Source: a candidate division TM6 bacterium UASB124
GTDB lineage: Bacteria; Babelota; Babeliae; Babelales; RVW-14
NCBI GenBank assembly: GCA_945897315.1
Contig: CAMDFF010000005.1
Coordinates: 1-61,103 of the forward strand
Length of the DNA stretch: 61,103 bases
Reading direction: 5' to 3'
In this document: piece after piece, positions 7,760 to 17,130 of the stretch
Position numbering within the stretch: the first letter of the stretch is position 1
Layout: each line of letters opens with the position of its first letter
Program-made: the position numbers and the translations under genes
The notes under the pieces: generated by a model
The model's input: only the letters and a program-made list of their open reading frames with translations
The model's database searches: none
Told to the model about the DNA's origin: nothing

Positions 7760-9160
7760 CTAGAAGGCATAGTTAAAACTGCCAGCAATATCAAATGTCT
7801 TTGGTACGTTCATACCAGCAAAGGTGTAACGCGTTCCCAAACGAAGACGTGCTTGTGAATCATATTGGTAGCTGTAATCAAAGCCTAAGCGGTGCTCGAG
7901 CTGGTTGGAGTGGCTACGCACAGAGCCAACATCGTATTGGTCTGCGGCCAGATCGCTGACCATGTCTTTCATCTTTGCTCTAAAATCATAGAACACATCC
8001 ATGAAGCCGCGTGATGAGACGAAGCGTTCGATAATGTTGCCCAAGCGCATTTTGACTTCTGCACCGCGGGTGATTTTTACGCGGGAGACGGTGTCGCCGA
8101 AGTTGGGGATGAGGGAGTCGAAGCCAGAGAATGACTGATCAGCAACCATTTGAAGCTGATCACCAAACGCAAGCTCTTGATTTAATGTGCTGACAATGGG
8201 AGTTCCGTTGGTAGGATTCGTTACCGTAAACTTCTTGGGTACACGACGGTCAACATGAGCAGGCAAGCTGCAGCCGGCACTGAGCGAAACGTGTGGGTTA
8301 ACGCATTTCTTATACGAAACAGCAGCGTTACCAAACATAGACAGCTCGGTGAAGCCGCCATTGCCTAGGTCGGGTGACCAGAGCTTGCTCATCGATTGCT
8401 TTTTGCCGGTTGGCATTTGCCAGCGAACACCAGCAACTAATTTGTCAAACTTTGAAGAGTTGATCTGGCTACTGATGAACATCGAGACATCGCCAAGGCC
8501 GGCGGCTGAGCCACCAACTTCGTTAATGCCTTTGGCTCGGAGAATTTCTTTTATAAGCGCAGGGACTATATAAAAGCTCTCTAAGTCATGAGTGCTTTGG
8601 TCCGTATCAATGTGTAATCTGTTATGTTTATAAACAACGGGCACATCAAGTCCAACACTGACATTATTTGAAAAAACATACCGTGAAAGCGCCAGATTAA
8701 CGCCATAGCTTTCTGCTTTGCCAATCAGCGTTAATGGATTATTAACATTGGGCGTTTCTAATGGGGAACCGAAAATAACGCTCACCGCTGGATTCCCCTC
8801 AGCAAGCAACCGGTTTGCAAGCAAAATATCTTGCACCCGAATTGGCTGCTCGCCAAAAGCCAAGCGCGTTACGTTGCTCTTTGAACCGCTGCCCGACGAA
8901 CCGTAGCTGTCAGCTGCATAGCTGTAATCAGCCGCTACCGTCATCTGCCATTTTTTATTATAAAATAACGATTCAACGCCCCAGGCTGGTGACTTGAACC
9001 GATCTGCATAGCCGCCACCCGCAACTGCAGCATGCCCCTGCTGCTCATGACGCATGTGTTTTTTTTCTACCTTGTGGTGCTTGGCATGTCCACCCAGCAC
9101 TGCGCCCCCGGCGCTGAGGGTCATCAGCGCCGCGAGAAGCATTACTATTTTTTTATTCAT
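7760..9160 (-). CDS. Outer-membrane beta-barrel protein
   Basis: This 466-aa protein has a signal peptide (MNKKIVMLLAALMTLSAGGA) and a His/Lys-rich stretch just after it. Long amphipathic beta-strands with alternating aromatic and polar residues follow, and the C-terminus is SFNYAF. A terminal Phe is the classical BAM recognition signal of outer-membrane barrels. The ATG at 9169 directly abuts AAAAGG, whereas the ATG at 9160 sits nine bases after it, so 9160 is preferred. It lies between genes for secreted solenoid proteins, 11 bases from the first, which suggests it anchors or exports them, or is simply a porin expressed with the surface coat. The family was not identified. Confidence 0.75.
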   Translation of the reverse strand: MNKKIVMLLAALMTLSAGGAVLGGHAKHHKVEKKHMRHEQQGHAAVAGGGYADRFKSPAWGVESLFYNKKWQMTVAADYSYAADSYGSSGSGSKSNVTRLAFGEQPIRVQDILLANRLLAEGNPAVSVIFGSPLETPNVNNPLTLIGKAESYGVNLALSRYVFSNNVSVGLDVPVVYKHNRLHIDTDQSTHDLESFYIVPALIKEILRAKGINEVGGSAAGLGDVSMFISSQINSSKFDKLVAGVRWQMPTGKKQSMSKLWSPDLGNGGFTELSMFGNAAVSYKKCVNPHVSLSAGCSLPAHVDRRVPKKFTVTNPTNGTPIVSTLNQELAFGDQLQMVADQSFSGFDSLIPNFGDTVSRVKITRGAEVKMRLGNIIERFVSSRGFMDVFYDFRAKMKDMVSDLAADQYDVGSVRSHSNQLEHRLGFDYSYQYDSQARLRLGTRYTFAGMNVPKTFDIAGSFNYAF

Positions 9161-9180
9161 TGTTTTCATCCTTTTCTCAC

Positions 9181-12100
9181 TTAATTAAGCATCACGCTTG
9201 GTGCTGCAATAAATTCTGAAACCGCTGCTGCAGGACCATTAACTATTTTTCCAGCAAGCATATCAAGCGTACATTGCGTGCCGTTGAAGCTGCCACTGAC
9301 GGTGTCACCAACAACAACGCCTCTGCTCTCAGTTACCGACTCACTCACAAGAGTTGTGTCAGCAGCAAGCACAGCTGTCATTAAACCATTTGCGCTACGC
9401 ACTTTGGTAAGACCATCGCTCGCAACATAAACAGTATTGCCTGTAATTCCTGACACGCGTTGCAATGCTGGCAAGACCAATTGATCAGCTGTATCAATAA
9501 AATCGACACTTGTGAAGTTTTCTGGGAACTGAGCAATCAGACCATTGAGTGATCGATTATAGCCGCCATCAACATCAACACATTGCATTTTACCGGTACC
9601 ATCAGCACTGAATACAGCGTTGTGACCATCCCAGCCCATAGGAAGGAAATCAGCAGTCGGCGGCCCATATGAAAGGTCACGAACAAATTCGTTTTGGCCA
9701 ATAACCAAGGTGCCACTGCTGCGAACATTAATCTTGCCGCCACGAGAAAGATCAACCAATACTACACGACCAGGAGTTGCTTGAACATCTTCACCATCGT
9801 CAGATGCGCCCATAGCGTTCAGTGCAAAGATACCGCCAGCGATATCAATCAGACCACGAAGATCGATATAAAATGTGCCATAACGGAAACTCACGGTACC
9901 TGTATGAGCAAAACCAGGAGTAAGAAAGATAGACGAGTTGTTTTGTATTTCAAATAAAATATCGGTCAGATCAATATCTGTAGCGCTATCGCCACCAAAG
10001 ATCATTGTGTTGTCACTCAGACTAAGTTCAACATTTTGACCGACTACAAATCGACCAACGCCGAAGAAACGAACACCATTGCCGTAAAAAGAATTTGCTC
10101 GTGCGTTGATACCATTCAATAGTTCAAACGATGAGCGATTGCTCTTATTAGCTGCCGCCATCAGTTCACAGGTGAAGCCATCTGCAAAAATGCACTGAGC
10201 ATAAGGGTTTTGATTGTTTTCACCTTCAATAACCAGCCTACAACCTTCTGGCAATACAAGGTCACCAGTCAGCGTTAAGCTACCATCACCAACAAGCTGA
10301 ACAACCAGCTCAGTATTCTTGGCAAAGCCCCAACCACTAAGACTATCAGCTGTACAATTGACAGTTACGTTGCTTGATATCGCGACAAAATTGTCGGTAC
10401 CAGCAAAGTTGAATCGTCTATCAGCATCGAATGTCATGTCTTGAATGATATTCATGCTGGTATTGGCGCACAGACCATTGAATAGCTTGCCAGACTGAAC
10501 AGAGAATCCTGTCTCTTGGCTGACATCTACGCTATAGCCCCCAATTTTGTAATTAAGGAAACGACAGTTATCGACGTAACCGCTGCTCGTCTGCTCTTGG
10601 CCATTATTTTTGGTTGTTCCAAACAAAGCTGGAAGAGCAAATGCTGGCTGGCTTGCATCAATGACAACCCCACCATCAGCTCGTGTTGCGCGCGTCATCA
10701 TCTCGTCTGCTAACTCATCATCATGTAATTCTAGTAGCTCATCAAGGCCTCTGTGATGTGTTTTACGCATACGTTTTGCTTTAGGAGCTACCTTGGCTTT
10801 AGGAGCTGCCTTCGCTTTCACTGTGGATTTTGGCGCATGAGTAGCTGATGCTTGCTTAGCAGGGCGTACTTTATTAACAAAACCACTAGCATGTGCCACC
10901 GCAGCTGCAGCTGCACGCTTCACTTGTAACGCATTACGAGGAGCAGAGCGTCTCACGTTACCGGGAAACCTGCTAAATGAGGCATCAATGCCTGCGTTGG
11001 TAAGCGTATTGCCTTGCACAAGGAAATCACTTGCTTGCTGCTTAATCGGGAAGTTTTGGATAAACAGGTTGTTGTATTTCAAATTAGCATGTGAATCAAT
11101 AATAAATGCATTACTATTTGCTAAGTTGAGGATGACGTTTTGATCGGCAAACTCAAGAGATGCAATGCCACTCACAGAGGTCAATGAGATACCAGGATCG
11201 TTGTTAATCGTAAGCATTGCTTGGGTTGTTGCTGTGCTGCTAAAGCTTACGGTCAGATGATTAACCGGATAATCACCAAACGTAATATTGCTCGCTAGCT
11301 CAAATTCGGTGTACACAGGATTGCCACTTGAATCGGGTAGTGCATTACGAATGCTGAGATAGTTGTTATCATTTTCTACAAATAAATTGATCGTATTGCT
11401 CTGAACGTCTTGATCAACAGTAGCATTGCCTGAAAGAGCAATGACGGGAACTACGGCAGCAGCTTGTGCAAGCACATGGCCAAGACCACGGAATACGATG
11501 TTCTCGAGCTGCAATGTATTTTGACCAAGCGCAAATGATAATGCGTGATCAAGCGATGTGCCACCAAATGGATCAAGCAATGGTGCAACATAGAAAGTCT
11601 TTGGTACTGTTTTGCTGCACATGACAAACACATTGTGCCCTTCATTGCCGTCCAGTACTTCAATAGTACCATTCGTAAACGTTAGGTCCTGATCAAGCTC
11701 CCACTTCACATTCTGGTCAATCAGAATACGTGCACTGCTGAAAGGAAACTCTGTGCTGTCTCTGATAGCACGCGCAATGTCTGTCCCTGTAGCCCGAAGA
11801 TCCAATGAGTTAGTCTTCATATTACGGAATTCAATATTTTTAAGCGTCAAATGACTGCCTGGCTGCATCACCAACTGGGGGAAATTTGGATCCATAAATT
11901 CGATATATGATCCATTACCATCAATAGATACATTGCCATTCACTACCATACGTTGGCCTGGCTCAAGAATTACTGATGAATCAAGGACAATATTACCAGC
12001 AAGCTGATTGGTTAGAATAGAAAGAGAAGAGATCCCTTTGCTATCTACTGCTTGAATGGTGCCACCATTAAGGTAGGTAATTCTACCAAGGCCATTTTGT

Positions 12101-13158
12101 GGAACATACACCGTTCCTGGATTTGATTTGGAATCAAGCGGATCAAGCCACAGTGTTGTGCCATCGACTACTAAGTTTCCTGAATCGCTAATAATTATAT
12201 TATTGCGACCAAGAGCTAATGTCGTTGGACCGGAGATATAAAGGGTTCCGGTAAGGGTATAATTGCTATCAAACTGTAGAGTTGTCCCTGACGTTTTGAT
12301 GACGCCATCAGTGCTAAAAAACGCTAACTTGCCATTGTCATCAGCATCGCCAATGCCCTTGATAACAATACTATTCAACTGAAGCGTTGAGGCAAAGCCG
12401 GCCCATACTTGTCCACCGCTAGAAAGATCAAGCACTGAGCTATTGCCATTCACGACGTTAGCGCCAAAAAAGCCCCATACTCCGGATAAATTCACGGAGC
12501 CATTCAAGGTCAAATCAAGAGCATCATAAAATGTTAGGGCGCTTCTCCATGGGCTGGTATACGTACTACCAAGATCAAGACGGCGTTTATTTAACTGGAT
12601 GGCACCAGTACCAGCAAGCTGTGCATTATCGGCAAGCATCAGATTGTCAGCTAACGCTAGAGCACCACCGTTGAGCTGAATGTCTTGATCAATACCACCT
12701 TGAATAGAAAGCGTGAGGACTGTGTTCTCATCAGCGAGAACAAGAGGGGAAGAAAAAGAAGGCTGCCCTGAAATAATATTGCCCACTCCACTGACATTAA
12801 CAGATTGAATAATGGTGCCAGGTTGGACATTGAAACGACCATTACCTGAAAGATTAATGGTATCGGTACCTGTTGGATTAAAAGACCCTGTCAGTGTTGC
12901 ATCAAGTCCATCTGATGATAACACCCCATTATTGAATGCTATGAAAGCACCAGCATCCCTCGAACTAATCATTGCACCAGACGCAACCTCAAGCGTCCCA
13001 TCGATACTCATATTATTTGTGTTGACGTGTAATGTGCCACCAGACGCAATGCTGATTTTGGAATCTTTGCTGCCAAAATCAAGACTTGCTTTGAGCCCGC
13101 TGCCAGCCGTGCATAACACTAGGCTTGCGAGCAGGAGCGCGCTATGAACTCTCTTCAT
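9181..13158 (-). CDS. Giant exported beta-solenoid surface protein
   Basis: This 1325-aa protein begins with a clear signal peptide (MKRVHSALLLASLVLCTAGS) and AAGGAGGAG seven bases before the ATG. Two long solenoid blocks (about 25-740 and 825-1325) consist of short beta-strand rungs such as GGTLHVNTNNMSIDGTLEV. A basic Ala/Lys/Pro linker (about 745-820, with KAKAAPKAK repeats) joins them and leads into an acidic patch. It does not end like an autotransporter barrel, so surface attachment would need a partner, possibly the barrel encoded next. It is the first gene of the operon. No enzyme or known adhesin domain was recognised. The beta-helix fold is inferred from sequence pattern. Confidence 0.8.
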   Translation of the reverse strand: MKRVHSALLLASLVLCTAGSGLKASLDFGSKDSKISIASGGTLHVNTNNMSIDGTLEVASGAMISSRDAGAFIAFNNGVLSSDGLDATLTGSFNPTGTDTINLSGNGRFNVQPGTIIQSVNVSGVGNIISGQPSFSSPLVLADENTVLTLSIQGGIDQDIQLNGGALALADNLMLADNAQLAGTGAIQLNKRRLDLGSTYTSPWRSALTFYDALDLTLNGSVNLSGVWGFFGANVVNGNSSVLDLSSGGQVWAGFASTLQLNSIVIKGIGDADDNGKLAFFSTDGVIKTSGTTLQFDSNYTLTGTLYISGPTTLALGRNNIIISDSGNLVVDGTTLWLDPLDSKSNPGTVYVPQNGLGRITYLNGGTIQAVDSKGISSLSILTNQLAGNIVLDSSVILEPGQRMVVNGNVSIDGNGSYIEFMDPNFPQLVMQPGSHLTLKNIEFRNMKTNSLDLRATGTDIARAIRDSTEFPFSSARILIDQNVKWELDQDLTFTNGTIEVLDGNEGHNVFVMCSKTVPKTFYVAPLLDPFGGTSLDHALSFALGQNTLQLENIVFRGLGHVLAQAAAVVPVIALSGNATVDQDVQSNTINLFVENDNNYLSIRNALPDSSGNPVYTEFELASNITFGDYPVNHLTVSFSSTATTQAMLTINNDPGISLTSVSGIASLEFADQNVILNLANSNAFIIDSHANLKYNNLFIQNFPIKQQASDFLVQGNTLTNAGIDASFSRFPGNVRRSAPRNALQVKRAAAAAVAHASGFVNKVRPAKQASATHAPKSTVKAKAAPKAKVAPKAKRMRKTHHRGLDELLELHDDELADEMMTRATRADGGVVIDASQPAFALPALFGTTKNNGQEQTSSGYVDNCRFLNYKIGGYSVDVSQETGFSVQSGKLFNGLCANTSMNIIQDMTFDADRRFNFAGTDNFVAISSNVTVNCTADSLSGWGFAKNTELVVQLVGDGSLTLTGDLVLPEGCRLVIEGENNQNPYAQCIFADGFTCELMAAANKSNRSSFELLNGINARANSFYGNGVRFFGVGRFVVGQNVELSLSDNTMIFGGDSATDIDLTDILFEIQNNSSIFLTPGFAHTGTVSFRYGTFYIDLRGLIDIAGGIFALNAMGASDDGEDVQATPGRVVLVDLSRGGKINVRSSGTLVIGQNEFVRDLSYGPPTADFLPMGWDGHNAVFSADGTGKMQCVDVDGGYNRSLNGLIAQFPENFTSVDFIDTADQLVLPALQRVSGITGNTVYVASDGLTKVRSANGLMTAVLAADTTLVSESVTESRGVVVGDTVSGSFNGTQCTLDMLAGKIVNGPAAAVSEFIAAPSVMLN

Positions 13159-13283
13159 TCTTCTCCTCCTTCAGGACTTCCTTTTGATACTGTAAACTTT
13201 TTCTTTAGAACAATGACAGAGTCTAAAGAGCGACCTTTTAGTTTGTAAAGAGTTGAAAAAAAAATTTATCAACCCGCTATTTT

Positions 13284-14219
13284 TTACAAAAATGACTGAG
13301 CACAATCAATCGCTTCTGCAATTTTTTTTGCAGCCTGTTGAAATAAAAGATGTTCAGCATGATCTAGCACTAAGGGCAGCTGCTGGCAGGTACCACTTTT
13401 ACGAATAATTGTTGGAACGCTCATACAAATATTTTTCTCAGGAATCAATGTTGACACGCAAAAAATACGAGCCTGATTGTGAACAATCGCTCGTATAATT
13501 TTAGCAATCACTAAGCCAATGGCATAACTGGTAGAACCTTTTTTACGAATAATTTCCTCGGCCGCCTGCTTTGTCTTGGTAAAAAGCTGCGCCATAATGC
13601 GGTGATCATACGTTGGCATATCGCGCAGTGAAATACCGGCAATAGAAGCGCTACTCCAACATGCAAATGCATCCTCTCCATGCTCGCCCAGCACATTGAG
13701 CATCACATCTTTTGGGCTAACCATAAAATATTCTCCCACTAAAAAGCGTAGGCGTGCCGTATCGAGCACGGTGCCAGTGCCAAACACATGGCATGCATCT
13801 TTTCCTGAAAGCTCCAATGTTACATAGGTCATGACATCTAAAGGGTTGGTAACGACGAGTAAAATAGCATCTTTATTGTGCTTAATAATCTCGGGGACAA
13901 GCTGCTTGAATAACCCAACATTCGTCATCATGAGCTCATCACGACTTTGACCAGGTTTTTGTGCGATGCCCGCTGTCAGCACAATAACCGCAGCACCTTT
14001 CACTAAACTAAGATCATCACCCGCATCAATGACTGTCGCATCAGTAAACTGTCGACAATGCGCTAAATCAAGCGCTTCCCCTTCTGCTTTTTCTTTGTGT
14101 ACATCGATCAGCACAATCTCTGATGCTACGCCACCAAGCATCAATGCGTAGGCCGCGCTGCTACCAACAGCACCGGCGCCAATAATTGCTACCTTTGAAG
14201 ATGATGCGACTAACTGCAT
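13284..14219 (-). CDS. ldh: L-lactate dehydrogenase
   Basis: This 311-aa NAD-dependent 2-hydroxyacid dehydrogenase belongs to the LDH/MDH family and interconverts pyruvate and L-lactate in the cytosol. The Rossmann motif GAGAVG is at residues 15-20, and the acidic Asp39 of LIDV favours NAD. Asn125 (VTNPLDV), Asp153 and Arg156 (LDTARLR) and catalytic His180 (GEHGED) are present. The specificity loop reads AGIAQKPGQSR. Gln87 at the discriminating position marks lactate dehydrogenase; malate dehydrogenases have Arg there. Arg93 is the mobile-loop arginine. AGGAG lies six bases before the ATG. It is divergent from dcd and 125 bases from the surface operon start. Confidence 0.88.
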   Translation of the reverse strand: MQLVASSSKVAIIGAGAVGSSAAYALMLGGVASEIVLIDVHKEKAEGEALDLAHCRQFTDATVIDAGDDLSLVKGAAVIVLTAGIAQKPGQSRDELMMTNVGLFKQLVPEIIKHNKDAILLVVTNPLDVMTYVTLELSGKDACHVFGTGTVLDTARLRFLVGEYFMVSPKDVMLNVLGEHGEDAFACWSSASIAGISLRDMPTYDHRIMAQLFTKTKQAAEEIIRKKGSTSYAIGLVIAKIIRAIVHNQARIFCVSTLIPEKNICMSVPTIIRKSGTCQQLPLVLDHAEHLLFQQAAKKIAEAIDCAQSFL

Positions 14220-14345
14220 TCTTTCTCCTTTTCATATTAAAATTCATGTTACATGTGACCCGCTCTTGCCCAAGAAAACGTCTATCTTTGTTGGCCATCT
14301 TATGATAAAAAATATGCGTAAGTCTATTCTATTAAGGAGATTATT

Positions 14346-14918
14346 ATGAGCATCAAAGCAGATAGCTGGATCAAACAGCAAGCCCTACAGAACAAGATGA
14401 TAGAGCCGTTTGTTGACCGCCAAGTCCGCACCCCAGAGCAAACCAATGACAAAGTTATTAGCTTTGGCTTATCGAGCTATGGCTATGATATTCGTGTTGC
14501 AAACGAGTTTAAAGTATTCACCAACGTGTTTAATGCGATTGTTGACCCAAAAGATTTTAAAGAAAATTCTTTTGTTAAAATTGATACAGATGTGTGCATT
14601 GTGCCGCCAAACTCATTTGCACTGGCTCGCAGCGTTGAGTACTTTAGAATTCCTCGCAATGTGCTCACCGTTTGTCTTGGTAAATCAACCTATGCGCGCT
14701 GTGGCATAATCGTTAACGTCACTCCATTTGAACCTGAATGGGAGGGGTATGTCACACTAGAAATTTCGAACACCACTCCATTACCCGCAAAAATTTATGC
14801 CAATGAAGGGATTGCCCAAGTTCTATTTTTTGAAGCTGATACAGTCTGCGATGTTTCATATGCAGACCGTAAGGGCAAGTACATGAAGCAAGTAGGAATC
14901 ACCCTGCCAATGATGTAA
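14346..14918 (+). CDS. dcd: dCTP deaminase
   Basis: This 190-aa enzyme converts dCTP to dUTP and ammonia, feeding dTMP synthesis. It shows the Dcd signatures SSYGYDIRV near residue 40, [14 protein letters not shown] near 100 and the core [17 protein letters not shown] near 125-142, which contains the catalytic Glu and nucleotide-binding residues. The length is that of the family. AAGGAG lies eight bases before the ATG. It stands alone between the divergent ldh and a downstream hairpin. Confidence 0.93.
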   Translation: MSIKADSWIKQQALQNKMIEPFVDRQVRTPEQTNDKVISFGLSSYGYDIRVANEFKVFTNVFNAIVDPKDFKENSFVKIDTDVCIVPPNSFALARSVEYFRIPRNVLTVCLGKSTYARCGIIVNVTPFEPEWEGYVTLEISNTTPLPAKIYANEGIAQVLFFEADTVCDVSYADRKGKYMKQVGITLPMM

Positions 14919-14927
14919 GCTCCCAGG

Positions 14928-14967
14928 AGAAGACCTATTTGATACAATGTGCTAGAATAGGTCTTCT
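14928..14967 (+). terminator. Probable terminator after dcd
   Basis: AGAAGACCTATT (14928-14939) pairs exactly with AATAGGTCTTCT (14956-14967) across a 16-base loop, starting 10 bases after the dcd stop. The T tract is short, so termination may be partial. Confidence 0.55.
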
Positions 14968-15003
14968 TACAGATATTAACCATCCAACGATAGTAATTAA
15001 ATC

Positions 15004-15285
15004 ATGATCGATGTAAAAGCCAAACTTATATCCATTATTCATAAGCACCTACCTGGTTGTAAAATAATGCTCTTTGGTTCACGAGCCCGCGGCACCAACA
15101 GAGACGGCGCTGATTATGATATTGCTATCGACGCTGGCAGCAAAATACCCTGGACCATTGTTGGTGATATTGTAAGCGATATTGAAGACAGCGATATTCA
15201 TGTCAATGTTGATGTAGTCGACATACAGAATGTCGATGCATCATTTCTTGAAGAAGTAAACAGGGACGCTATTGTATGGACGTAA
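15004..15285 (+). CDS. mntA: MntA-type minimal nucleotidyltransferase antitoxin
   Basis: This 93-aa protein is a minimal nucleotidyltransferase. It has the exact GSX10DXD active-site pattern: Gly25-Ser26 in FGSRARG, then Asp37 and Asp39 in ADYDI. A later acidic strand (VNVDVVD) probably supplies the third metal ligand. In characterised MntA/HepT pairs this enzyme adds AMP to a tyrosine of the HEPN toxin and so silences it. It overlaps the HEPN gene by 10 bases, so the two are translated together. The assignment is by motif and gene pairing; no strong ribosome-binding site is visible before the ATG. Confidence 0.85.
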   Translation: MIDVKAKLISIIHKHLPGCKIMLFGSRARGTNRDGADYDIAIDAGSKIPWTIVGDIVSDIEDSDIHVNVDVVDIQNVDASFLEEVNRDAIVWT

Positions 15286-15734
15286 AATTCACAAAAAAAA
15301 GAGCACAATTTCGTATGCTGCTCGCTAGGCTGGAAGAATCTATTGTAGATTACCAAGCAGAATGCAACAAAATTGACCTTCTTTCTGAACAAGGACTACG
15401 GGCCGCACGCACTTACAGGGACTCTGCCATCAAGCGTTTTGAATTGGCCACTGACCAGTTCTGGAAAATTTTGAAAGCTTACATGGAAGGAGCCGGCCTT
15501 CACGATGTTCAAGAATCAAGCCCAAAAGCAGTAACCCGCACTGCTGCTCTATGCCATATCATTAGCGAAGTTGAATCTTCTCAGCTTATCGAGATGATCA
15601 AATCTCGCAACCAAACCAGCCATATTTATCAAGAAGAAATAGCGGATGAGCTCATCAAGCACACGCCCTCAGCGCTCGCATTGATGAAAACCATTCTTGA
15701 TCGCTTAGATAAAAAAATTGATGGGCTGCAATAA
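15276..15734 (+). CDS. hepT: HEPN toxin (HepT-like, HI0074 family)
   Basis: This 152-aa all-helical protein resembles the HI0074 nucleotidyltransferase substrate-binding family, now known as HEPN RNases. The motif is RNQTSHIY with Arg111, His116 and Tyr118, which fits RX4HXY; in the studied HepT this tyrosine is the one modified by MntA. The catalytic Arg and His are both intact, so it could be an active RNase toxin. It starts inside the end of the nucleotidyltransferase gene. The order antitoxin then toxin is one of the two usual orders. No terminator was seen after it. Confidence 0.85.
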   Translation: MDVKFTKKRAQFRMLLARLEESIVDYQAECNKIDLLSEQGLRAARTYRDSAIKRFELATDQFWKILKAYMEGAGLHDVQESSPKAVTRTAALCHIISEVESSQLIEMIKSRNQTSHIYQEEIADELIKHTPSALALMKTILDRLDKKIDGLQ

Positions 15735-15895
15735 ACGGCTCTTTGCTTCGTGCATAGCACATACTCCACATCGCTTACCCAGCTGCTTTATCCAGCTATC
15801 TGGGGAAAAGAAACCACAGAGCATTCCTCCAGCACGTGGAACACTCATCCAGACAGTGTCCCCAGAGGGTAAAAAAGAAGTTTTTGTAACAAGTT

Positions 15896-17044
15896 TTAGG
15901 CTTTTCGTAGCAATGCCGGCAGCTGCATCAATGCTTCAAATAATGGGCGAACCGTAATTGCACCGTGATACTCAGGCTGTTTGCCCATGAAGAGTACGTG
16001 CAAAGTAGCTTCTGGATACTCTTCGGCGAAGACATGTAACCCTTTGAGCGATTTACTGGTTACGACAGCTGAACGTTTAATTTCAAATGCATGCAACCCC
16101 TGTGGGCCATACAGCACAAAATCAACTTCTTGACCAGTACTTGTACGCCAAAAATAAATCGTATAACCAAGATCATAATAGTCATTGACAGCGCGCAACA
16201 CTTGCAAGACCAACGTCTCAAGGCCAGCTCCTTCTGCTTCTTCAACACTATCAAGTGGCCCACGTGGACGCACGGTTCGATACACACCACAGTCGAAAAA
16301 ATAGAACTTTTGGTGTGAAATCACTTTACGCTTGGCACGGATAGTAAAAGGCGAGATACGCACAGCAAGTAACAAGTCATCAAGAATATCAAAATACTGA
16401 GCAACCATCAGACGATTAAGACCAAGCTCGCGAGCAATCTCAGTCATATTTAGGATTTGTCCCTGTGAAAAACTTGCTGCTTCCAAGAATCGCGTAAAAC
16501 TTCCCAGATTACGTGTCAGTCCTTCCTGAAGCACTTCTTCACGTAAATAAGTCTGTACATAACTTTCAAGGTATTTAGCCGGGTTGTGTTCTGAAAATAT
16601 CATGGGAAGCAAGCCAAACTGTAACGCATGTTCGATGGAAAAAACATCGGCAAGCTCTTGTGGAATAAGAGGATGCATATGATACCGCAATGCCCTACCA
16701 GCAAGCAAATTCACACCAGTCCGCCGCAGGGTACGAGCACTAGAGCCCGTCAACAAAAAACGTATTTTACGTTGTTCAATCAAGCGGTGCACTTGATTAA
16801 GTAGTGCTGGAATCCGTTGTACTTCATCAATGACAACCCAGTCTGTCCAGGTAGGCGGAATCAGCTGCTCTAATTTGCTTGGATTTGCAGATAATGAGCT
16901 GTACAGGTTAAAATCAAGCAGATCAAAACACAATGCAGTTGGCATATGCTGCTTTATCCAAGAGGTTTTACCTGTCCCCCGAGGGCCAAAAAGAAACAAA
17001 CTGCTCGTGCCTGCCAGTGGTAAAGCTAAAGCTCTCTTGAACAT
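15896..17044 (-). CDS. AAA_14 / DUF4143 ATPase
   Basis: This 382-aa protein has a P-loop ATPase domain at the N-terminus: Walker A GPRGTGKTS at residues 20-28, Walker B WVVIDEVQ near 70-76 and the sensor LLTGSSA near 97-103. The C-terminal half is DUF4143-like with a winged-helix segment (about 190-235). It ends with an EVDFVLYG...AFEIKRS pattern that resembles the core of PD-(D/E)XK nuclease folds. Such genes are common in host-associated and accessory regions and their role is unknown. Two large inverted repeats lie just upstream. It points against the toxin-antitoxin pair. Confidence 0.85.
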   Translation of the reverse strand: MFKRALALPLAGTSSLFLFGPRGTGKTSWIKQHMPTALCFDLLDFNLYSSLSANPSKLEQLIPPTWTDWVVIDEVQRIPALLNQVHRLIEQRKIRFLLTGSSARTLRRTGVNLLAGRALRYHMHPLIPQELADVFSIEHALQFGLLPMIFSEHNPAKYLESYVQTYLREEVLQEGLTRNLGSFTRFLEAASFSQGQILNMTEIARELGLNRLMVAQYFDILDDLLLAVRISPFTIRAKRKVISHQKFYFFDCGVYRTVRPRGPLDSVEEAEGAGLETLVLQVLRAVNDYYDLGYTIYFWRTSTGQEVDFVLYGPQGLHAFEIKRSAVVTSKSLKGLHVFAEEYPEATLHVLFMGKQPEYHGAITVRPLFEALMQLPALLRKA

Positions 17045-17059
17045 ACAACGCCCCTTATT

Positions 17060-17094
17060 TATAATTTATGATGGTGCAATCATCATAAATTATA
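17060..17094. repeat. 14-bp inverted repeat upstream of the ATPase gene
   Basis: TATAATTTATGATG at 17060-17073 is repeated inverted at 17081-17094 around GTGCAAT, and a T run follows at 17095-17101. It sits 15 bases before the ATPase start codon, so it could be an operator or leader hairpin. Read in the plus direction it could also be a weak terminator. Confidence 0.7.
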
Positions 17095-17130
17095 TTTTTT
17101 TGATGATGGTGGCAACGTTTTTCTGGTTTT

